NCBI GenBank assembly: GCA_963755985.1
Contig: CAVWLO010000003.1
Span: 1,169,891 to 1,233,890 of the forward strand
Reading direction: 5' to 3'
Length of the DNA stretch: 64,000 nucleotides
Source: DASXMT01 sp963755985
Lineage (GTDB): Bacteria > Actinomycetota > Acidimicrobiia > Acidimicrobiales > RAAP-2
A model generated the notes under the pieces. The model searched no databases and was not told the origin of the DNA. It was given only the letters and a program-made list of their open reading frames with translations. The stretch's first letter is position 1. Every line of letters begins with the position of its first letter. Shown here in pieces: positions 1 through 8,135 of the stretch. The translations under genes and the position numbers were made by a program.

Positions 1-324
1 GAGGAGTTCACCGTCGACGGCGAGGACGTGGCCGTGATCGGGATGCTGCGCGGACGCGACCCGGTGGCCATGCTCGACGCCCTCCAGACCGCCGGCGTCC
101 GCTCGGTGGTGGCCTGCGCGCCCGATTCGCCGCGGGCTCTCCCCACCGAGATCGTGGCCGAGGCCGCGCTCGGGCTCGGCATGGAGGTGTCGGCCGCCCC
201 CAGCGTGGCCGAGGCGGTCGCCGTCGCCGTCGACCGTGCCGGGCCCGACGACCGTTGCATCATCTGTGGATCGCTGTATGTGGTGGCTGACGCACGACGC
301 CGGCTGGTAGGCGACGGACTCTGA
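1..324 (+). CDS. folC: Folylpolyglutamate synthase/dihydrofolate synthase, C-terminal fragment
   Basis: This is the last 107 codons of a gene that starts before the window. The reading frame is open from base 1. The residues resemble the C-terminal Rossmann-like domain of FolC (Mur ligase family), with a 'VIGMLRGRDP' start, an AP(S)VAEAV segment and a closing 'CGSLYVVADARR' strand that is typical of the family. FolC adds glutamate to folates in the cytoplasm. The ATP-binding N-terminal and central domains lie outside the window, so catalytic residues cannot be checked. It is followed after about 80 nt by ndk. Confidence 0.85.
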   Translation, partial: EEFTVDGEDVAVIGMLRGRDPVAMLDALQTAGVRSVVACAPDSPRALPTEIVAEAALGLGMEVSAAPSVAEAVAVAVDRAGPDDRCIICGSLYVVADARRRLVGDGL

Positions 325-391
325 CAAACTCGGCGCGTCTCGCCGCTGCGTCGGGGCCCGCGGGGGATTCGGCCTCCCGACCGATCTCGGC

Positions 392-397
392 TAGCCT
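392..397 (+). promoter_or_regulatory. -10 hexamer TAGCCT before ndk (leaderless)
   Basis: TAGCCT lies nine bases before the ndk GTG and no Shine-Dalgarno sequence lies between them. It matches the recurrent TAnnnT-to-start pattern of this window. Confidence 0.5.
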
Positions 398-406
398 GCC
401 CGCCTC

Positions 407-817
407 GTGGGACACACACTTGTCATTTGCAAGCCTGACGCGGTCGAGCGGGGACTGACCGGCGAGATCATCGGACGCATCGAGGCGAAGGGGCTCCGCC
501 TGGTGGCGGCCGAGCTGCGCACCATTCCTGTCGAGGTGGCTGGTCGCCACTACGCCGAGCACGACGGCAAGCCCTTCTACGCCGGCCTGGTGGCCTTCAT
601 CACCCGTTCTCCCGCGCTGATCATGGTGGTGGAGGGCCCCGACGACACCTATGCCGTGGTACGGACCCTCATGGGCGCCACCAACCCGGTCGAGGCCGCC
701 CCGGGGACCATCCGGGGTGATCTGGCCCTCGAGGTAGGGGAGAACCTGATCCACGGTTCGGACTCGCCCGAGTCGGCGAAGAGAGAGATCGAGCTGTTCT
801 TTCCCGGCCTGGCCTGA
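407..817 (+). CDS. ndk: Nucleoside diphosphate kinase
   Basis: This 136-residue protein transfers the gamma phosphate between nucleoside triphosphates and diphosphates through a phosphohistidine. It has the standard family length. The N-terminal 'TLVICKPDAVERGL' strand and the active-site motif NLIHGSDS (His116) are both present, followed by the usual 'E..LFF' end. The GTG start gives the canonical N-terminus and lies nine bases after a TAGCCT hexamer, which suggests a leaderless transcript. It sits between folC and the mre operon, a common actinobacterial arrangement. Confidence 0.96.
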   Translation: MGHTLVICKPDAVERGLTGEIIGRIEAKGLRLVAAELRTIPVEVAGRHYAEHDGKPFYAGLVAFITRSPALIMVVEGPDDTYAVVRTLMGATNPVEAAPGTIRGDLALEVGENLIHGSDSPESAKREIELFFPGLA

Positions 818-1007
818 CCCGGGCTGAAGCCCTGGTCGGTCGAGGGTCCGGGCCCTCCCAGTGGGAGCGCCTTGTGCGCACCCGCCCGTTCCCGTAGCCT
901 TGGGCCACGATGTCCTGGCGCGCGCCCCGCGGAAACAGCGGATCCGGGGCAGTTACACGGGACGAATTGTCAACCCGACCGCTCTACGACGGAGGGGTTC
1001 ATCTCTG

Positions 1008-2039
1008 ATGGCCGACAACCGCTTTTTTATATTGGGCCGAGACATGGCTGTGGATCTCGGGACCGCCAACACCCTGGTGTACGTGCGCGGCCGGGGCATC
1101 ATCTTGAACGAGCCGTCCGTGGTGGCGGTCAATGTCAAGGACGGCCGGCCCCTGGCCGTGGGGGCCGAGGCCAAGCGCATGATCGGCCGGACCCCCAGTC
1201 ATATCCAGGCCATCCGGCCGCTGAAGGACGGGGTCATCGCCGACTTCGAGATCTGCGAGAAGATGCTCCGCTACTTCATCCACCGGGTCCACCAGCGCCG
1301 CTTCGCCAAGCCGCGCATGGTGATCTGCGTCCCCTCGGGCATCACCGGGGTGGAGCAGCGAGCGGTCATGGAGGCGGCCGAGTACGCCGGGGCCCGGAAG
1401 GCCTACATCATCGAGGAGCCGATGGCCGCGGCCATCGGAGCGGGCCTGCCCGTCCACGAGCCCACCGGGAACATGGTGGTGGACATCGGCGGCGGCACCA
1501 CCGAGGTGGCTGTCATCTCCCTGGGCGGGATCGTCACCAGCCAGTCGATCCGGATCGGCGGCGACGAGCTCGACGAGGCGATCGTCTCCTTCGTGAAAAA
1601 GGAGTACAGCCTGGCTCTGGGCGAGCGTACGGCTGAGGAAATCAAGATCGCGCTGGGTTCTGCCTACGAGCTCGAAGAGGAGCTGCACGCCGAGATCCGA
1701 GGTCGTGACCTGGTGACCGGCCTGCCCAAGACGGTGGTGATCTCCACTCAGGAGATCCGCAAGGCGATCGAGGAGCCGGTGTCGGCCATCGTCGACGCGG
1801 TCAAGGTGACCTTGGATCGCACGCCCCCGGAACTGGCCGCAGACATCATGGAGCAGGGCATCGTTCTGACCGGCGGTGGCGCACTGCTGCACGGCCTGGA
1901 CAGCCGGTTGCAGTCGGAGACGGGCATGCCCATCGTCGTGGCCCGCGACCCGTTGAACTGCGTTGCCATCGGCAGTGGTCAGTGCCTCGAGGAGTTCGAA
2001 GCCCTGAAGCAAGTGCTCATCACGTCGTCAGCCCGCTGA
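1008..2039 (+). CDS. mreB: Rod shape-determining protein MreB
   Basis: MreB is the bacterial actin that guides lateral wall synthesis under the membrane. The 343-residue product carries the actin-fold phosphate motifs 'DLGTANTLVY' (from residue 16), 'VVDIGGGTTEVAV' (about residue 158) and a C-terminal 'LTGGGALLHGLD' adenosine motif. The ATG at 1008 is preferred over an in-frame upstream start because GGAGGGG lies at 991-997 and the N-terminus then matches the family. It is first in an mreB-mreC-mreD-mrdA run, so the window encodes a full elongasome core. Confidence 0.97.
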   Translation: MADNRFFILGRDMAVDLGTANTLVYVRGRGIILNEPSVVAVNVKDGRPLAVGAEAKRMIGRTPSHIQAIRPLKDGVIADFEICEKMLRYFIHRVHQRRFAKPRMVICVPSGITGVEQRAVMEAAEYAGARKAYIIEEPMAAAIGAGLPVHEPTGNMVVDIGGGTTEVAVISLGGIVTSQSIRIGGDELDEAIVSFVKKEYSLALGERTAEEIKIALGSAYELEEELHAEIRGRDLVTGLPKTVVISTQEIRKAIEEPVSAIVDAVKVTLDRTPPELAADIMEQGIVLTGGGALLHGLDSRLQSETGMPIVVARDPLNCVAIGSGQCLEEFEALKQVLITSSAR

Positions 2040-2058
2040 CCGAGCCGCTCAGTAACTC

Positions 2059-2925
2059 GTGGCGAAGCCGCGGCGGCTCCGCCGCCCCCGAACAACGCTC
2101 CTGATCCTGGTCCTCATCTCGGTCACCATCATCACCCTGGATGCCCGGGGCGGCCTGAACAGCTTGACCTCCGGCGTGAAGTCGGTGGCCGCCGACGCTT
2201 TTTCGCCGATCCGCTCCGGGGTGGACGGCGTGGTCCGGCCCATCGGCAGCTTCCTGGCCGGCAGCGTGCACTACGGCGCGGTCCGCCAGCAGAACCAGAA
2301 GCTCCAGGCCGAGATCGGGTCCCTGCGACAGCAGATGCTGGAGCAGCAGAACGCGGCCCAGGCCCTGCACCAATTGCAAGCCCTGAGTGCCCTGAACAAC
2401 CTTCCCACCGTCCAGGGACTGCAGCAGGTCAAGACGGAGGTCATCAACTTCAACACATCCGACTTCGCCGCCACCATCGAGCTCGGCGTCGGTCGCTCGC
2501 AGGGGGTCACGGTGGGCATGCCGGTGATGGGATCGGGTGGCGCCACCGGTGGGCTGATCGGCCAGGTGGTGTTCGCCAGCAAGAGCACCTCGACGGTGCG
2601 GCTGCTCACCGACGGGCAGTCGACGGTGGGGGTGGCCTACGGTCCGGGTGACTACGCCGTCCTCAACGGACAGGGGGCGGGCAAGCCGCTCACGGCCCAG
2701 TACATACCGTCCAACACGCCGTTGCCCAGGGGCCCAGCCTTTGTCACCAGCGGTCTGCAGGGCGCCATCTTCCCCCCGGGGCTGCCGGTGGCCGAGGTGA
2801 CCGGCGTCAAGAACGGTTCGTCGGCCAATGACGAGACGGTGAGCCTCGAACCGGTCGCCGACTTCGCCCATCTTCGCTACGTCTCGGTGCTCTTGTGGGG
2901 GCCACCCGGCGGATCGGGCACGTAA
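2059..2925 (+). CDS. mreC: Rod shape-determining protein MreC
   Basis: This 288-residue protein has one N-terminal membrane segment (about residues 13-30), a coiled coil rich in Gln and Leu (about residues 75-110) and a C-terminal beta domain with the repeated Gly-rich strands of MreC ('GVGRSQGVTVGMPVM', 'GLIGQVV', 'TVRLLTD'). MreC is a periplasmic-side scaffold that activates PBP2 and links it to MreB and MreD. It begins with GTG 19 bases after mreB and belongs to the same operon. Confidence 0.95.
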   Translation: MAKPRRLRRPRTTLLILVLISVTIITLDARGGLNSLTSGVKSVAADAFSPIRSGVDGVVRPIGSFLAGSVHYGAVRQQNQKLQAEIGSLRQQMLEQQNAAQALHQLQALSALNNLPTVQGLQQVKTEVINFNTSDFAATIELGVGRSQGVTVGMPVMGSGGATGGLIGQVVFASKSTSTVRLLTDGQSTVGVAYGPGDYAVLNGQGAGKPLTAQYIPSNTPLPRGPAFVTSGLQGAIFPPGLPVAEVTGVKNGSSANDETVSLEPVADFAHLRYVSVLLWGPPGGSGT

Positions 2926-2959
2926 GTGGCAGGACCATGACCAACCGAGCGGGGCGATC

Positions 2960-3496
2960 ATGACCGGTCGGGACGCGGCGAAGGTCATCGTGGTCGTGCT
3001 GTTGTTCCTGACCGTGCAGCAGACCCTCATGTTGGATATCCATATCGACGGAATCCACCCTGACATCATGGTGCTGCTCCCCATCGCCGCCGGGATCATC
3101 GGCGGACCCTCGCGCGGGGCAATCATGGGATTCGGGTCCGGGTTGGTGGCCGATCTCTTCCTGCCGACTCCGTTCGGTCTCTCGGCGCTGATCGGCTGCC
3201 TGGTCGGGTACGGGGTCGGGCTCTCCACCGTGGCCCTCGACCGGGCGGCCTGGTGGCTCCCCCCGCTGGCTGCTCTGGGGGCCAGCGCGGCCTACGTGGT
3301 GGCCTATGCGGCCGTCGGGTCGATCCTGGGGCAGCCGCAGATGTTGCACGTCAACATTGTGGGCATCGTCTTGGTGGTGTCGGTCGTCAATGCCATCTTG
3401 GCCGTGCCCGCCGTGCGCTTGGTGGGGTGGGCATTGCCCAAGGTCTCGGCCGAAGGGATGCCCGGATCGGTCGGTCCCATCGGCAGCGTCCGATGA
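2960..3496 (+). CDS. mreD: Rod shape-determining protein MreD
   Basis: This 178-residue integral membrane protein has about five hydrophobic segments and the MreD-like 'DIMVLLPIAAGIIGG' and 'GFGSGLVADLFLPTPFG' stretches. MreD completes the MreBCD complex in the membrane. The ATG at 2960 is the first start that keeps the hydrophobic N-terminal helix. Its stop codon overlaps the ATG of a 26-codon mini-ORF by ATGA, which suggests coupled translation towards mrdA. Confidence 0.93.
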   Translation: MTGRDAAKVIVVVLLFLTVQQTLMLDIHIDGIHPDIMVLLPIAAGIIGGPSRGAIMGFGSGLVADLFLPTPFGLSALIGCLVGYGVGLSTVALDRAAWWLPPLAALGASAAYVVAYAAVGSILGQPQMLHVNIVGIVLVVSVVNAILAVPAVRLVGWALPKVSAEGMPGSVGPIGSVR

Positions 3497-3573
3497 CCGA
3501 GCTGAGCGAGACCGGTCGTTCTCTCAGCCGCGGAGACATTGAAGGGCAGGAACGCCAGGATAGGCGGCTGTGA
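3493..3573 (+). CDS. 26-codon mini-ORF bridging mreD and mrdA
   Basis: This short frame starts with an ATG overlapping the mreD stop (ATGA) and ends with a TGA overlapping the mrdA GTG (GTGA). The peptide is charged (MTELSETGRSLSR...) and not membrane-like. It could be a coupling peptide that carries ribosomes from mreD to mrdA, or the true N-terminus of PBP2 separated by a single-base error. No homology is recognised. Confidence 0.4.
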   Translation: MTELSETGRSLSRGDIEGQERQDRRL

Positions 3574-5864
3574 AACGCTCCTGGCGCCATCCCATCAGCG
3601 GGTCGAAGCAGTACTTGCGTCCCGAACGTGAGCGGTTCGGCCCTCGCAAGGTGGCCAAGCAGCCGAAAATCCACAAGAACCGGGTGTCGGTGGGATCGAT
3701 GCTTGACGCGCCCGACTCCACCGCGGCTCGGCCGCGACTGCGCCTGCGCATCACCGGCTTGGTGGTCATCGCCCTCTTTGCCATCTTGGGGCTGCGGCTG
3801 TGGACCCTCCAGGTCCTGCAGGCCCCGGCCGCCGTCCACGCCGTCTCGGCCAATCAGATCCGTGCCGTGGCCATCCCGCCGACCAGGGGCGAGATCCTGG
3901 ACAACACCGGCGTGCCGCTGGTCAACAACATCGTCACCCAACAGATCACCTTGTCCCGGGTCTCGGCCGCCAATGACCCCCAGGTGGTCGGGAGCCTGGC
4001 CGCCCTCATCGGCCAGACCCCCGCCCAGGTCCAACTGACGATCAACGACAAGCAGTACAGCCCGTACAAACCGGTGCCCATCTTGGACAACGCCCCGCTG
4101 CAGTACGTGCTCTACATCAAAGAGCACCCCGCCGATTTCCCCGGGGTCAGCGTGGTCCAGACCACCCAGCGGAACTATCCCCAAGCCGAGATCCCCGGTC
4201 CGGCCGCCGGCGGGTACCCGGCGGCCCAGACCCTCGGGTACGTCGGCTCCATCAGCGCCAGCGAGCTGAAAAGCCTGGCCGGGCAGGGGTACCAGGCCGG
4301 CGACGAGGTCGGCCAGAGCGGGCTCGAGTACCAGTACGAGTCGGCTTTGCGGGGCACCTCCGGCCAACAGCAGCTGGAAGTGGACGCCCAGGGGCAGGTG
4401 GTGGGCACGCTCAAGACGGTGCCGGCCAAGTCGGGCAACAACCTGGTCACCAACATCAATCTCGGCCTTCAACAGGTGGCCGAGGACGCGCTCGCCACCC
4501 AGATCGCCACCGTTCGCCAGACGCCCGACGCGGTCAGCAACAAGCTGCCGCCGGCCATCAACGGTGCCGTGGTCGTGATGAACCCCCAGACCGGGGCGGT
4601 GCTGGCGATGGCGTCGTTCCCGTCCTACAACCCGAGCGTCTGGGTGGGTGGGATCTCCCAGGCCAACTACGCCGCACTCACGGCCAGCGGGGCCCAGAAC
4701 AACTGGGCCATCAACTCCCAGCTGGCGCCGGGGTCGACCTTCAAGCTGGTCACGGCCACCTCGGCCCTCCAGACCGGCCTGATCACGCCTACCACGGCCT
4801 ACGTGGATAACGGTGGCTATACGGCACCGAACTGCACTGGTCCAAACTGCACACTGAAGGACGACGTGGGCGACAACGCCAACGGTGCGGCCTACAACGT
4901 CAGCTCGGCGCTCACCGTGTCCAGTGACGCGTTCTTCTACCAGCTGGGGGCCGAGTATTGGGATGCACAGTCCCAGTACGGCAAGGAGCCGATCCAGACC
5001 ACGGCCGCCCAGTACGGCTACGGCCAGCCGACCGGCATCGACATCCCCAACGAGTCCGTCGGTCGGGTCGACTCGCCGTCCGTGCGGGTGAAGTTGCATC
5101 AAGCCAACCCGACTGCCTTCCCGAACACCGCCTGGTACACCGGCGACAACATGGAGCTGGCCTTCGGCCAGGGTGGAACGGTCATCACCCCGCTCCAAGA
5201 GGCAGTGGCCTATTCCACCTTCGCCAACGGCGGTACCCGCTACGCGCCCGAGGTGGGCGCCGGCGTGGTCAGTCCGGACGGCACGGTGATCTCGAAGACC
5301 ATGCCCAAAGTGACCGGCCACGTCGACCTGTCACCGACGAACTATCAGGCCATGCTGGCCGGCTTTGAGGGCGTGGTCAGCGATCCGAGCGGAACCGGCT
5401 ACGGGAGCTTCGTCGGATCGGGATGGAACCAGGCGGCGTTCACCCTGGGCGGGAAGACCGGGACGGCCAGCGTCAACGGCCAGGAGCCGACCTCGTGGTT
5501 CGTCGGGTTCGGCCCCAATCCCAATCCGCAGTACGTGGTGGTCAGCGAGATCAACGAGGGCGGCTACGGCGCCCAGGCCTCGGCCCCGGTGGTCAGGAAG
5601 ATCTTCGATTACCTGGCGGCCCATCCGGTGACCGCCCCCGCCCTGCCGCCGGCGGCCGCCTCGGTGAACGCCAGCGGGGCTGCGCCCCTGCCCACGACGA
5701 CCACCACGACGACGCCCGGATCGACCACCACCACGCCCGGGTCCACCGCCACCACCGCGCCGGGATCGCCCACGACCCCGTCGACCACCGCAGGGTCCCC
5801 GACGACCACAGCACCGGGCACGGCGTCCGGGACGGGCGCGGCCTACAGGCGGAGATCGCCCTAG
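3570..5864 (+). CDS. mrdA: Penicillin-binding protein 2 (elongasome transpeptidase)
   Basis: This 764-residue class B PBP crosslinks peptidoglycan during side-wall growth. After about 60 cytoplasmic residues comes one membrane helix (about 61-80), then a dimerisation domain with 'PTRGEILDNTG', and a transpeptidase domain. The catalytic motifs are STFK (Ser389), SSD in the SxN/SxD position and KTGT (Lys629). The tail of about 65 residues is rich in Thr, Pro and Ser and is probably an unstructured periplasmic extension. It follows mreBCD, the expected context. The start is GTG; see the mini-ORF for an alternative. Confidence 0.94.
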   Translation: MKRSWRHPISGSKQYLRPERERFGPRKVAKQPKIHKNRVSVGSMLDAPDSTAARPRLRLRITGLVVIALFAILGLRLWTLQVLQAPAAVHAVSANQIRAVAIPPTRGEILDNTGVPLVNNIVTQQITLSRVSAANDPQVVGSLAALIGQTPAQVQLTINDKQYSPYKPVPILDNAPLQYVLYIKEHPADFPGVSVVQTTQRNYPQAEIPGPAAGGYPAAQTLGYVGSISASELKSLAGQGYQAGDEVGQSGLEYQYESALRGTSGQQQLEVDAQGQVVGTLKTVPAKSGNNLVTNINLGLQQVAEDALATQIATVRQTPDAVSNKLPPAINGAVVVMNPQTGAVLAMASFPSYNPSVWVGGISQANYAALTASGAQNNWAINSQLAPGSTFKLVTATSALQTGLITPTTAYVDNGGYTAPNCTGPNCTLKDDVGDNANGAAYNVSSALTVSSDAFFYQLGAEYWDAQSQYGKEPIQTTAAQYGYGQPTGIDIPNESVGRVDSPSVRVKLHQANPTAFPNTAWYTGDNMELAFGQGGTVITPLQEAVAYSTFANGGTRYAPEVGAGVVSPDGTVISKTMPKVTGHVDLSPTNYQAMLAGFEGVVSDPSGTGYGSFVGSGWNQAAFTLGGKTGTASVNGQEPTSWFVGFGPNPNPQYVVVSEINEGGYGAQASAPVVRKIFDYLAAHPVTAPALPPAAASVNASGAAPLPTTTTTTTPGSTTTTPGSTATTAPGSPTTPSTTAGSPTTTAPGTASGTGAAYRRRSP

Positions 5865-5922
5865 CCGTCGGCCGATCGCGGTGGTGGCCGGCGTCGGCCG
5901 GATCGGCGGCGGGGGTCGGGAA

Positions 5923-8046
5923 TCACCCGGTCTGTGGATGCGTCGGGGTGGTGCCGTCGGGTGAGAGGATGTCGAACCCATCGGGAGTGTTGAGATAGCC
6001 CGGGTCGGTGCCCGGGTGGTCGGCCACTCCGTACTGCCAGATCAGGGCCCCGGTGACGGGATCGATGGCGGCCATGCGGTCGCGGTAGTCGTCGTTGACC
6101 ATGAAGGCCCCGTTGGGCAGCTGTTCGACCAGCGAGGGCTGGTTGAGCATCCCCGGGCCCGAGGCAGGCTGGTAGCTGTAGGTGATGGCCCCGGACCGGT
6201 TGAACTCGACGATCGCACCGGGGTTCTCGTAGTCAGCCATCAGGTACTGGTCGGGGCCGAGCTGCTGGGGGTCCGAGGGATACCCGACGGCCACGTGTGT
6301 CGACCAGACCAGCTGGCCGGTCGGCGTGTACTCGTCCACCCACGACCCGGTGATCTCGGAGATGAGCAGGTTCCCGTCGGCCAACGGGGTGTCCCCGTTG
6401 GGGGAGGTCATCGAGGTCGGCGGTTGATGGACGCAGTTGCCGGTGGTGCCGATCTGGCTGGTGACGGCCCCCGCGGCACTGATCACCAGGACCCGGCAGT
6501 TTTGGGCATCGGCCACCGAGATGCTTCCGTTCTTCAACAAATAGGCGTCGTCGGGCTCGGAGAGGAAACCCGGCGCCGAACCGACCTGGGCGGGATGGCC
6601 ATACGACCAGAGGACCTTCCCCGATGGATAGGCGATCTGGACGATGGTCTCGTTCTCCTCCTGGTTGGAGATGATGGCCGTCCCCTTGCGGATGAAGAAG
6701 GCGTCGTCAGGGAAGTAGAAGCCCTTGGGGCCGGGCGGTGGCGGCTCGGTCGTGCTCGGATAGCTCCAGGTGATCTTTCCGGTGTCGTCGAGGAGGAGCA
6801 TCCGGTTGTTCCCCCGGTCGGCGATGAGCAGCTTGGATCCGAAGTACGGGGAGCCCGCCCCCGGGGCGCCCGCCGTCCCAAAGGCCACATTCGGCCGGAT
6901 CATCTGGGCCCACGCCGTGGGAGCCCCGCTCACCTCCCCGCCGATGATCCATGCCGTATCACCCACCACGGCCGCGCCGGCGTTCGAGACGCCTATCTGC
7001 AGCATCCCGGCCACCTTGAGGGAGTGGGACGCCGGGTCGTAGGCCCAGATGGTCGAGACCGGGTGACCGGACGAGTCGCTCCCGCCGGCCAGGTAGAGGT
7101 GACCGCCGACGACCACTGCTGTCGCGCCCGAGAGGGCCTCGGGGAGATGCCCGACCACCCGGGCCTGGTGGGCGACGGTGTCGATGGCCTGGATGTCGGT
7201 CACCGGCGTGGCCGACCCGCCGACCGACTGGCCGCCGAACGCGTAGATGGTGTGCCCGATGGCGGCCACCGCCGGGTAGCGCACGGCCAGGGGGAGCGAG
7301 GCGATCGTCGAGAAGGCCCGCCCATCCGTCGTGGCCAGGACCTCGGGATCGCCCTTGGTGCCGTCGTACCCGCCGACCACGTATGCCGTCCGTCCGATCA
7401 CCACGGCCGATGCGTCCGAGCGCACCTGGGGGAGCTGGCCGATCACCTGGGCCGGGGCACCCGCGGTGCTCGGGGTGAGGGCCTCCACCGTCGCCACGCT
7501 CGTCTGGTCGCCACCGCCGAAGATGATGTCCCGCCCGCCGAGGACGGCCCCGGCGGCGTCGTGGCCGGCCCTGGTGAGCGTGCCGAGCGTCGAGGGAGCT
7601 CCACCGGGTGTGGCGATCCCGGTCACCGCGGTCGTCGAGGCGCTGGCGCTGACCAGCCCGCCGAGGACCGTCACCGTCTGTCCCGGTCCGGGGAGGGCGA
7701 CCTCGCGGCTGAGCACCGACGGGAGTTGCCAGGGCTCGAGGCCGGACTCGACCGCGGGTGTCGCTCCCTTCGGATGGGTGACACCGCCGACGGCCACCTT
7801 CGATGCGGTTGTCGAGGACGGGGGGTGGGTGGCTGGGGCGGTCGGGGGCGGGTTGTGATGGCCAGCACCGGTCGTGGTCGAGCTGGAGGGTCCAGGTCCC
7901 GATCCTCCGCTGGTGGCGACGATGGCCACGACGATGCCCACCACGACGACTAGGCCCACAGCCACCGTCCGGCGGCGCCGGACCACTTGGGCGTGGCGAC
8001 GCTGGCGGTGCTCGGGGGAGCGGGGGCCTCCGGCAGGCGGACTCAT
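5923..8046 (-). CDS. Membrane-anchored two-propeller protein (Kelch plus PQQ-like repeats)
   Basis: This 707-residue protein has a basic N-terminus, one membrane segment (about residues 28-45) and a Ser/Thr/Pro-rich linker. An N-terminal half follows with Kelch-like repeats ('GRTAYVVGGYDG', 'GHTIYAFGGQSVGG', 'GGHLYLAGGSD'). The C-terminal half has a different repeat type reminiscent of PQQ or arylsulfotransferase propellers ('LLLDDTGKITWSYPS', 'GKVLWSYGHPAQVG', 'TGALIWQYGV'). The topology suggests an extracytoplasmic sensor, binding or assembly protein. No catalytic residue is recognised. It is convergent with mrdA and divergent from the radical SAM gene. Confidence 0.75.
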   Translation of the reverse strand: MSPPAGGPRSPEHRQRRHAQVVRRRRTVAVGLVVVVGIVVAIVATSGGSGPGPSSSTTTGAGHHNPPPTAPATHPPSSTTASKVAVGGVTHPKGATPAVESGLEPWQLPSVLSREVALPGPGQTVTVLGGLVSASASTTAVTGIATPGGAPSTLGTLTRAGHDAAGAVLGGRDIIFGGGDQTSVATVEALTPSTAGAPAQVIGQLPQVRSDASAVVIGRTAYVVGGYDGTKGDPEVLATTDGRAFSTIASLPLAVRYPAVAAIGHTIYAFGGQSVGGSATPVTDIQAIDTVAHQARVVGHLPEALSGATAVVVGGHLYLAGGSDSSGHPVSTIWAYDPASHSLKVAGMLQIGVSNAGAAVVGDTAWIIGGEVSGAPTAWAQMIRPNVAFGTAGAPGAGSPYFGSKLLIADRGNNRMLLLDDTGKITWSYPSTTEPPPPGPKGFYFPDDAFFIRKGTAIISNQEENETIVQIAYPSGKVLWSYGHPAQVGSAPGFLSEPDDAYLLKNGSISVADAQNCRVLVISAAGAVTSQIGTTGNCVHQPPTSMTSPNGDTPLADGNLLISEITGSWVDEYTPTGQLVWSTHVAVGYPSDPQQLGPDQYLMADYENPGAIVEFNRSGAITYSYQPASGPGMLNQPSLVEQLPNGAFMVNDDYRDRMAAIDPVTGALIWQYGVADHPGTDPGYLNTPDGFDILSPDGTTPTHPQTG

Positions 8047-8121
8047 GCGGACTGTCTAGCTCACGAACGACTCGACCGAACGGAGTCTCGTGGCCAGGCG
8101 GCCAGAGCCGGTGGCGAGCCC

Positions 8122-8127
8122 TAAGCT
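8122..8127 (+). promoter_or_regulatory. -10 hexamer TAAGCT before the radical SAM gene
   Basis: The hexamer ends eight bases before the ATG at 8136 with no Shine-Dalgarno between. This supports that ATG over the long upstream in-frame extension. Confidence 0.5.
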
Positions 8128-8135
8128 GGGGCCGG

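Noticed and set aside
3387..5321. A 644-codon open frame opposite mrdA
   Set aside because: It is a GC-rich antisense shadow with no recognisable domain, fully covered by a well-supported gene.
5865..5922. Terminator between mrdA and the propeller gene
   Set aside because: Only a 7-bp stem (GCCGATC/GATCGGC) with a long loop and no U-tract was found, too weak to call.
6016..7953. A 645-codon forward frame across the propeller gene
   Set aside because: The reverse frame has repeats, a membrane anchor and a sensible start. The forward one lacks domains.
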